Shown: positions 7,508 to 11,810 of the stretch, piece by piece
Layout: each line of letters begins with the position of its first letter
Numbering within the stretch: position 1 is the first letter of the stretch
Origin: Pseudomonadota bacterium
GTDB taxonomy: Bacteria; Pseudomonadota; Gammaproteobacteria; Steroidobacterales; Steroidobacteraceae
DNA length: 11,810 bases
Assembly: GCA_021815905.1 (NCBI GenBank)
Contig: JAKAZP010000038.1
Coordinates: 1 to 11,810 of the forward strand
Reading direction: 5' to 3'
Program-made: the position numbers and the translations under genes
The notes under the pieces: model-generated
Databases searched by the model: none
Seen by the model: the letters and a program-made list of their open reading frames with translations, nothing else
What the model was told of the DNA's origin: nothing

Positions 7508-7513
7508 AGTATA
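7508..7513 (-). promoter_or_regulatory. Candidate -10 element of the fds operon promoter
   Basis: TATACT on the minus strand sits in the only A/T-rich stretch of the fghA-fdsG gap. With usual spacing the start point falls within a few bases of the fdsG ATG at 7498. At 17 bases upstream the -35 position reads GGGAGA, a poor match, so activator dependence is plausible. No LysR-type regulator gene is present in the window. Confidence 0.3.
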
Positions 7514-7598
7514 AATCCGGACGCAGGGGTTCTCCCACCCTCGCCCGGCCCGCCCGCGGGCGCGCCGGAACTGTTCAACTTTCGGGACGAATTCGCGA

Positions 7599-7632
7599 CC
7601 GCCACCGCCGGTGGCGGCCCGCCCGGGCCGCC
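7599..7632. repeat. Two overlapping, mutually exclusive G/C inverted repeats between fghA and fdsG
   Basis: Arms CCGCCACCG (7599-7607) and CGGTGGCGG (7609-7617) form one perfect 9-base inverted repeat. Arms GGCGGCCCG (7613-7621) and CGGGCCGCC (7624-7632) form another. They share GGCGG at 7613-7617, so an RNA cannot form both in full. In the transcript they begin six bases after the fghA stop. No U-run follows on the minus strand, so this is not a standard intrinsic terminator. A third small palindrome, GCCCGCGGGC, lies at 7552-7561. The rest of the 139-base gap shows nothing coding. Confidence 0.5.
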
Positions 7633-7637
7633 CGGCC

Positions 7638-8498
7638 TCAACCCTTCAGGCAGCGGCCGTGGTGTCGCAGGTGATCTTCCATGAGGGTCGATATGAAGTA
7701 ATACCCGTGGTCGTAGCCCTCGTGACGGCGCAGGGTCAGCTTCAGCCCCGACTTGCCACAGGCCTCCTCGAGCCGCTCCGGATGCAGCTGCGCCTCGAGA
7801 AACTGATCGGCGAGACCCTGATCCACCAGGATCGGAGGATGGGCGCCGGGATCGCGCACGGCCGCGGCGAGCTCGGTCGCATCGTACCGCGCCCACTGGC
7901 CGTGGTCGGGCCCGAGGTAGCCGGTGAAGGCCTTCTGACCCCACGGGCACAGGCGCGGGGCGCAGATCGGAGCGAAAGCCGAGACCGAGCGATAGCGGCC
8001 CGGATTGCGCAGCGCGATCGTGAGCGCACCGTGTCCGCCCATCGAGTGCCCGAAGATGCCGCTGCGGCCGACCTCGACGTTGAAGTGCGTCTCGATGAGC
8101 GAGCGCAGCTCCTGCGTCACGTAGCTGTACATCCGGTAGTGTCGTGACCAGGGCTCGTTGGTCGCATCGACGTAGAAGCCCGCTCCGAGCCCGAAGTCCC
8201 AGGAGTCGCCGTCCCCCGGCAGGCTCACCCCTCTCGGGCTCGTGTCGGGCGCGACCAGCGCGAGTCCGAGCTCCGCGGCGAGGCGCTGCGCGCCCGCCTT
8301 GATCATGAAGGTCTCCTCGGTGCAGGTGAGGCCGGCGAGGTAGTAGAGCACGGGCACCCGCGCCGATTGCGCGGCCGGCGGCATGTAGACCGAGAATCGC
8401 ATCTGACAGGCGGTGCTCGCCGCCTCGTGACGATAGAAGCCGACCGTTCCGCCGAAGCAGCGGTGCCGGCTCAGAACTTCGAAGGGCTGCGCCGCCAT
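7638..8498 (-). CDS. fghA: S-formylglutathione hydrolase
   Basis: This cytoplasmic alpha/beta-hydrolase (esterase D family) splits S-formylglutathione into formate and glutathione, the second step of glutathione-dependent formaldehyde oxidation. The 286 residues are typical of the family. The nucleophile is Ser152 in GIFGHSMGGHGAL. Asp226 or Asp231 in ILVDQGLADQF and His264 in GYDHGYYF complete the triad. LAGLTCTEETFMIKAG (54-69) is the conserved segment with the cysteine typical of FGH. AGGTGA lies 4 bases before the ATG at 8498. The formate it makes is the substrate of the fds operon encoded next on the same strand, so the two form a formaldehyde-to-CO2 branch. The preceding enzyme, S-(hydroxymethyl)glutathione dehydrogenase, is not in this window. 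Confidence 0.96.
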   Translation of the reverse strand: MAAQPFEVLSRHRCFGGTVGFYRHEAASTACQMRFSVYMPPAAQSARVPVLYYLAGLTCTEETFMIKAGAQRLAAELGLALVAPDTSPRGVSLPGDGDSWDFGLGAGFYVDATNEPWSRHYRMYSYVTQELRSLIETHFNVEVGRSGIFGHSMGGHGALTIALRNPGRYRSVSAFAPICAPRLCPWGQKAFTGYLGPDHGQWARYDATELAAAVRDPGAHPPILVDQGLADQFLEAQLHPERLEEACGKSGLKLTLRRHEGYDHGYYFISTLMEDHLRHHGRCLKG

Positions 8499-8535
8499 GG
8501 GCTCACCTGCGCGCGTTGCCGGGAGGGGCGCCTAC

Positions 8536-8562
8536 CTTATACCGCGGGCCGCGCGCAGTCAT
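8536..8562 (-). promoter_or_regulatory. Candidate promoter for fghA
   Basis: On the minus strand TATAAG (8536-8541, five of six matches to the -10 box) follows ATGACT (8557-8562, four of six to the -35) with a short 15-base spacer. The predicted start would leave a leader of about 30 bases before the fghA ATG. It occupies most of the 72-base gap between the outer-membrane factor gene and fghA, and would separate the one-carbon genes from the efflux pair. The spacer is shorter than ideal. Confidence 0.35.
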
Positions 8563-8570
8563 CCTGGCGT

Positions 8571-10094
8571 TCAGCCCCGCTTGGCGGCGCGGCCGACGCT
8601 CCTCGCGAGCTGCCTCGCCTGCCAGCCGCCGCCGAGCGCGCGATAGAGCTGCACGAGGTCGGAGGAGACCGCCGTCGTCGAATCGGCGAGCGAGAGCGCG
8701 TTCTGCTCCTCGGTGCGCTCCGCGTCGAGCACCACGATGAAGCTCGCGATTCCGCTCTTGTAGCGCTCGCGCGCGAGCTCGAGCGCCTTGCGGCTCGCCG
8801 ACACCGCCGCCTCGAGCGAGGCGCGCCGGATCTGATCGGTGCCGTATGCCGCGAGCGCATCCTCGACCTGGTAGAGCGCCGTGAGCACCGTCTGCGCGTA
8901 CACCACCGCCGCTTCCTTGGCTCGCAGGCGCTGCAGGCGCACGGTCGCGCGGATTCGTCCCCCTTCGAAGATCGGCAGATCGATGGCCGGCCCGAAGGTG
9001 ACGAACCGGCTCGCCACGTCGAACAGCTTCGAGAGTCCCTGCGACTGCAGGCCGCCGTCGGCGGTGAGCGTGATCCGCGGGAAATACTCCGACACGGCGA
9101 CGCCGATTTGCGCCGTGGCGGCATGCAGATTCGCCTCGGCTGCCCGGATGTCGGGCCGGCGCCGGGCCAGATCCGACGGCAGCCCGATCGGCACCACCGG
9201 CGGTGCCGGCGGCACGGGCCGCATCCGCGTGAGCTCGCTGCGCAGCGCTCCGGGATTGCGCGCCATGAGCTCGCTCAGCTGGTTGATGTCGACGGTGATC
9301 TCCCGGTCGATGAGCGGCAGCTGCGCCTCGGTCGCCTTGGCCTCGGCGGCGGCGTTCTCGACGTCGAGGTCCGAGGTGAGGCCGGCGTTGCGCCGGTCGC
9401 GCGTGAGCTGCAGCAGATCCCGCTGAGTCCTGAGGCTGCGCTCGAGGATGCTCTGGCGCAGCTGCGCTCCGCGCAGGTCGATGTAGGTCTGCGCGACGTT
9501 GCTCACCATCGAGAGCATCACGGCGCGCGCGTTGTCGACCGCCGCCAGGGTCTGGGCGTTGGCGGCCTCGATCGAGCGGCGCGCGGTGCCGAACAGGTCG
9601 AGGGTCCAGGACGCCCCGAGACCGAGTTGGTAGAGGTCGTAGGGGTTGGTGAGCACGCCCGGCGGAATGCCGGGAAAGTGCGCCCCGAAGATGAAACCGT
9701 TGGGTGTGTTCGTGCTCACGCGCTGGCGCGACCAGGAGGCCTGGGCCGACACGCTCGGCCAGAGATTCCCGGCGATCACGCCCTCCTGCGCCTCGGCTTC
9801 CGCGACCCGCAGCACCGCCTCGCGCACGCCGAGGTTCTGCGCGGCGGATTGCCGCACGAGGGAGCTGAGCGTCGGATCGTCGAAGCTCGACCACCAGCCG
9901 ATGGTGGTCGGCTCCCGCGTGCTCACGTGCCCGGAGCCTTCCTTTCCATGGCGCCTCGCGGTCGGTGACCACGCGGAGGGCAGATTCGGCTTTGGCCTGA
10001 CGAAGTTCGGACCTACCGCGCAGCTTGCGAGCATCAGGCCGAGGCCCGCCGCCGCGAGCGGCCTGAGCGCCGGAGTCCGGATCACGTTGGGCAT
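8571..10094 (-). CDS. Outer-membrane efflux lipoprotein, NodT/OprM family (TolC-like factor)
   Basis: This is a trimeric outer-membrane channel subunit of a tripartite efflux system. The 507-residue precursor has a lipoprotein signal: basic start, hydrophobic core, and lipobox LASC with Cys25 as the lipidated residue, followed by AVGPNF as is typical of NodT proteins. Two OEP repeats follow, at about 70-270 and 300-490, with the long helical coiled stretches expected of TolC-like barrels. RRRPDIRAAEANLHAATAQIG (311-331) and the C-terminal LYRALGGGWQ (483-492) are family hallmarks. Residues 46-63 (RRHGKEGSGHVSTREPTT) look like a small insertion before the GWWSSFDDP segment. GAAGG lies about 9 bases before the ATG at 10094. 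The gene is 153 bases downstream of the membrane-fusion protein gene, on the same strand. The exported substrate cannot be told from sequence. Confidence 0.94.
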   Translation of the reverse strand: MPNVIRTPALRPLAAAGLGLMLASCAVGPNFVRPKPNLPSAWSPTARRHGKEGSGHVSTREPTTIGWWSSFDDPTLSSLVRQSAAQNLGVREAVLRVAEAEAQEGVIAGNLWPSVSAQASWSRQRVSTNTPNGFIFGAHFPGIPPGVLTNPYDLYQLGLGASWTLDLFGTARRSIEAANAQTLAAVDNARAVMLSMVSNVAQTYIDLRGAQLRQSILERSLRTQRDLLQLTRDRRNAGLTSDLDVENAAAEAKATEAQLPLIDREITVDINQLSELMARNPGALRSELTRMRPVPPAPPVVPIGLPSDLARRRPDIRAAEANLHAATAQIGVAVSEYFPRITLTADGGLQSQGLSKLFDVASRFVTFGPAIDLPIFEGGRIRATVRLQRLRAKEAAVVYAQTVLTALYQVEDALAAYGTDQIRRASLEAAVSASRKALELARERYKSGIASFIVVLDAERTEEQNALSLADSTTAVSSDLVQLYRALGGGWQARQLARSVGRAAKRG

Positions 10095-10247
10095 CGAGTG
10101 TCGCCTTCTACTGTTCCCATGCGCGTCCGCGGCGCAGGCAAGTCAGTGTAGCCGATGATGGAACATCGAACAGCGCAACCCCCGAATCAGAGGGTGTCGG
10201 GACACCCCTGAAAGAGGGAGGCGCAAGCGTGGCGGCGCCGGCCGGCG
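10095..10247. other. Intergenic gap between membrane-fusion protein and outer-membrane factor genes, with a stem-loop
   Basis: No coding signal is visible here. A dyad at 10188-10210 pairs CAG-A-GGGTGTC with GACACCC-CTG, giving a 10-base-pair stem with one bulged A and a very short loop. No U-run follows on the minus strand, so it is a weak terminator at best and may be an RNA-processing or regulator site. TACACT at 10145-10150 could be a -10 box for the outer-membrane factor gene, but no acceptable -35 stands 16-18 bases from it. Confidence 0.4.
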
Positions 10248-11297
10248 TCACGGCGGCGCCCGGCTGTTGGAATCGCTCGCGCCCGGGCGCGAGCGCGCCG
10301 CGCCCGCGAGATACACGGTCGCCGGCATGCCGAGGCGCAGATCGTCCCGCGGATCGCTGACGAACACCCGCACCTCGTACACCAGGCTCGAGCGCAGGTC
10401 CGAGGTCTCGACCGTCTTCGGGGTGAACTCCGCCACGGGCGAGATGAATCCGACCCAGCCCGGGAAGCGCCGCCTCGGGAACGCATCGACCATGACGCTC
10501 GCCGGCATGCCCGGATGCACGCGGCCGAGCTCCGTTTCCGACACATAGGCCCGCACCCACTTGGGGTTGGTGATGGCGAGGGTGAATGCCGTCTTCTGCG
10601 GCGAGGCCATGTCGCCGGGCTCCGCGATGCGCGAGCGCACCACCGCATCGAGCGGCGCGCGCAGCTCGGCGTCCCGAAGCTGCTGCTCGAGCAGCCGTGC
10701 ATGAGCCACATCCGCCGCGAGCACCGCCGCGGCCTGTGAGATGTCCTCCTCCCGTGGACCGATGACCGCGAGCTCGAGCGCCTTGCGGCTGACGTCCACG
10801 CGCGCGGCCCCGACGTCCGCCTGCGCCTTCGCGGTGTCGAGATCCTGCCGGCTCACCGCTCGGCCATCCGAGGCACGAAACAGATGCGCGACGCGCCGGT
10901 AGTTGTCGCGCGCCACGATGGCGTCCGCGCGCGCCAGGGCGAGGTTGGCGCGCGCCTGGGCGATCTCCTGCGGCCGGCTGCCGTGGCGCAGCCGCGCGAG
11001 CGCGGCGCGCTGGGCGGCGGCCAGGGCCTCGGCCTGCTCGAGCTGCGGCTCGAGGCGGCTCGTGTCGAGCGTCGCCAGGATCTGGCCCTTGCGGACCCGG
11101 TCGCCCTCCTCTACGAGCACGCGCGCGATGCGCTCGCTGCCATTGAACGCGAGGTCGACCTCCCGCAGATCGACATTCCCGTAGAGCACGATCTCGGGGG
11201 TGCGGGCGTGGCGGTGGGCGAGCCAGCCGATGAGAGCGCCGACGGCGACGAGCACGGCCATCGCGGCGGCGATCTTCGCGGTCTTCGAGTTCTGCAT
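10248..11297 (-). CDS. HlyD/YbhG-type periplasmic membrane-fusion (adaptor) protein
   Basis: This adaptor links an inner-membrane exporter to an outer-membrane channel. The 349-residue protein has one N-terminal membrane anchor (about residues 8-26). A first biotinyl-lipoyl half follows (IVLYGNVDLREVDLAF to GQILATLD, 36-78), then a long alpha-helical hairpin rich in Ala, Arg and Gln (about 80-210). The second lipoyl half is AELRAPLDAVVRSRIAEPGDM (210-230), followed by a beta-barrel (240-330) containing GFISPVAEFTPKTVET (283-298). That segment is characteristic of the YbhG/YhiI group, which works with ABC-2-type exporters. The start at 11297 is chosen because the anchor follows at once; a longer frame to 11516 adds only low-complexity basic sequence. 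No clear Shine-Dalgarno precedes it. No transporter gene accompanies it in the window. Confidence 0.92.
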   Translation of the reverse strand: MQNSKTAKIAAAMAVLVAVGALIGWLAHRHARTPEIVLYGNVDLREVDLAFNGSERIARVLVEEGDRVRKGQILATLDTSRLEPQLEQAEALAAAQRAALARLRHGSRPQEIAQARANLALARADAIVARDNYRRVAHLFRASDGRAVSRQDLDTAKAQADVGAARVDVSRKALELAVIGPREEDISQAAAVLAADVAHARLLEQQLRDAELRAPLDAVVRSRIAEPGDMASPQKTAFTLAITNPKWVRAYVSETELGRVHPGMPASVMVDAFPRRRFPGWVGFISPVAEFTPKTVETSDLRSSLVYEVRVFVSDPRDDLRLGMPATVYLAGAARSRPGASDSNSRAPP

Positions 11298-11330
11298 GCG
11301 GTCGTGTGGGCGAGCTACGCGGCGCCCTGA

Positions 11331-11370
11331 TTTATGGCGTTTCCGTGCCTGTCTGAAAATACGTACAGGC
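11331..11370 (-). promoter_or_regulatory. Candidate promoter and operator dyad of the efflux adaptor gene
   Basis: On the minus strand TTTTCA (11354-11359) and CATAAA (11331-11336) are spaced 17 bases apart, each matching four of six sigma-70 positions. The predicted start is near 11324, about 27 bases before the adaptor ATG. An inverted repeat, GCCTGT (11347-11352) with ACAGGC (11365-11370) around a 12-base A/T-rich centre, encloses the -35. That is where a repressor of an efflux operon would bind. No regulator gene is visible in the window. Confidence 0.4.
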
Positions 11371-11639
11371 CGCAAGTGTCGCGCTCCCGCCACAGGCAGC
11401 CCGCCACCGGCCGCGAGCGGCTCCGCGGCCGGCCTGCGATCGGGCACCCCGGTATTCTTGGCCCCCTCCCGGCCTTTCGGCCGCGCTTGCCTACGCGATC
11501 GAAGGGAGCGTCGCACGGACTCGCATCACCGCCACCGTGATGGGTTGCTATTTGCGCTCACTCTCGCCTCCGGGGTGCTCGCCCCGGGTGCACCGGTAGC
11601 GGCGGCCCCGGCCGTCTCCGGTCGGGCGCTGCGCCTCGC
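11371..11639. other. Non-coding stretch with G/C hairpins upstream of the efflux pair
   Basis: No convincing gene is seen on either strand. One hairpin has arms CCGGCCGCG (11407-11415) and CGCGGCCGG (11424-11432) around an 8-base loop. A smaller one, CGGCC-TTTC-GGCCG (11470-11483), reads on the minus strand as a stem capped by GAAA, a GNRA-type tetraloop. Neither is followed by a U-run. On the plus strand, from about 11542, one frame reads [20 protein letters not shown], which resembles a signal peptide, but it lacks an ATG and leads into no recognisable protein. Confidence 0.4.
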
Positions 11640-11810
11640 GCCGAAGGCGGACTCGGCATCGGGCTCGCGCTGGTGCAGGGCCTGGTCGCTCTGCACGGCG
11701 GCTCGGTGGAGGCGCGGAGCGCGGGTGTCGGGCGCGGCAGCACGTTCATCATTCGCCTGCCGCGCAAAGCCGTCGTGCATCGCGGCTCGCGCTCGGATGC
11801 GCCGCCAGCC
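11640..11810 (+). pseudogene. C-terminal fragment of a histidine kinase ATPase domain, runs off the window
   Basis: In the plus-strand frame with codons starting at 11646, the sequence reads [19 protein letters not shown], then [19 protein letters not shown]. This is the G2 box and final strand of a HATPase_c domain as found in sensor kinases, often hybrid ones followed by a receiver domain. The rest ([16 protein letters not shown]) looks like the linker after such a domain and is still open at the window end. Upstream in the same frame there is a TGA at 11538-11540. There is no start codon of any quality, and no N box, no DxGxG box and no His phosphorylation site. The fragment is therefore headless: a decayed gene, a rearrangement scar, a frameshifted gene or an assembly join. 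If a receiver domain follows, its coding part may still be long. Confidence 0.55.

Noticed and set aside
8367..9968. Plus-strand open frame of 533 codons
   Set aside because: It is antisense to the outer-membrane factor gene and part of fghA, and shows no protein-family motif.
8503..9972. Minus-strand 489-codon frame overlapping the outer-membrane factor gene
   Set aside because: This is an alternative frame of the same DNA, Arg/Ala-rich, while the NodT/OprM frame carries a lipobox and family motifs.
11298..11516. N-terminal extension of the adaptor protein up to an ATG at 11516
   Set aside because: The added residues are basic and low in complexity, and they would place the membrane anchor over 70 residues inside. 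The stretch also contains the candidate promoter and hairpins.
11526..11780. Minus-strand 84-codon frame at the right edge
   Set aside because: It is antisense to the histidine-kinase fragment, with shadow-type composition and no motif.

Overview
The window is GC-rich bacterial DNA with G/C-loaded third codon positions and tightly packed operons. The gene content fits a pseudomonadotal genome, probably a gamma- or betaproteobacterium: an NodT-type outer-membrane lipoprotein, a glutathione-dependent formaldehyde pathway enzyme, and an NAD-linked FdsGBACD formate dehydrogenase. The sequence alone does not fix the genus. Every intact gene lies on the minus strand, so transcription runs from high to low coordinates.

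Layout in the direction of transcription. At the right edge (about 11640-11810) a plus-strand fragment encodes only the last part of a histidine-kinase ATPase domain, without its start. About 340 bases of non-coding DNA follow, with a candidate promoter and operator. Next come an HlyD/YbhG-type membrane-fusion protein (10248-11297) and an OprM/NodT-type outer-membrane factor (8571-10094). No inner-membrane pump lies between or beside them.

A one-carbon module follows. S-formylglutathione hydrolase (fghA, 7638-8498) releases formate. A complete five-gene operon, fdsG-fdsB-fdsA-fdhD(fdsC)-fdsD (7498 down to 1529), oxidises formate to CO2 and makes NADH. The fds genes overlap or are separated by at most 43 bases. 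The catalytic subunit keeps its molybdenum-ligand cysteine and most iron-sulfur cysteines, but it has lost three of the four ligands of the NuoG-like His-Cys3 cluster.

At the left end, a PfkB-family kinase (likely adenosine kinase) stands 42 bases upstream of metK, which runs off the window. Together they suggest a methyl-cycle operon: MetK makes SAM, and the kinase would salvage the adenosine released when SAH is hydrolysed. The kinase has an unusual 5' region: a perfect 18-base palindrome contains its Shine-Dalgarno sequence, and a 13-codon upstream ORF spans that palindrome and ends in an ATGA overlap with the kinase start.

Most of the window is conventional metabolism. The points that most deserve a second look are the altered cluster site in FdsA, the leader of the kinase-metK operon, the pump-less efflux pair and the broken kinase fragment at the right edge.
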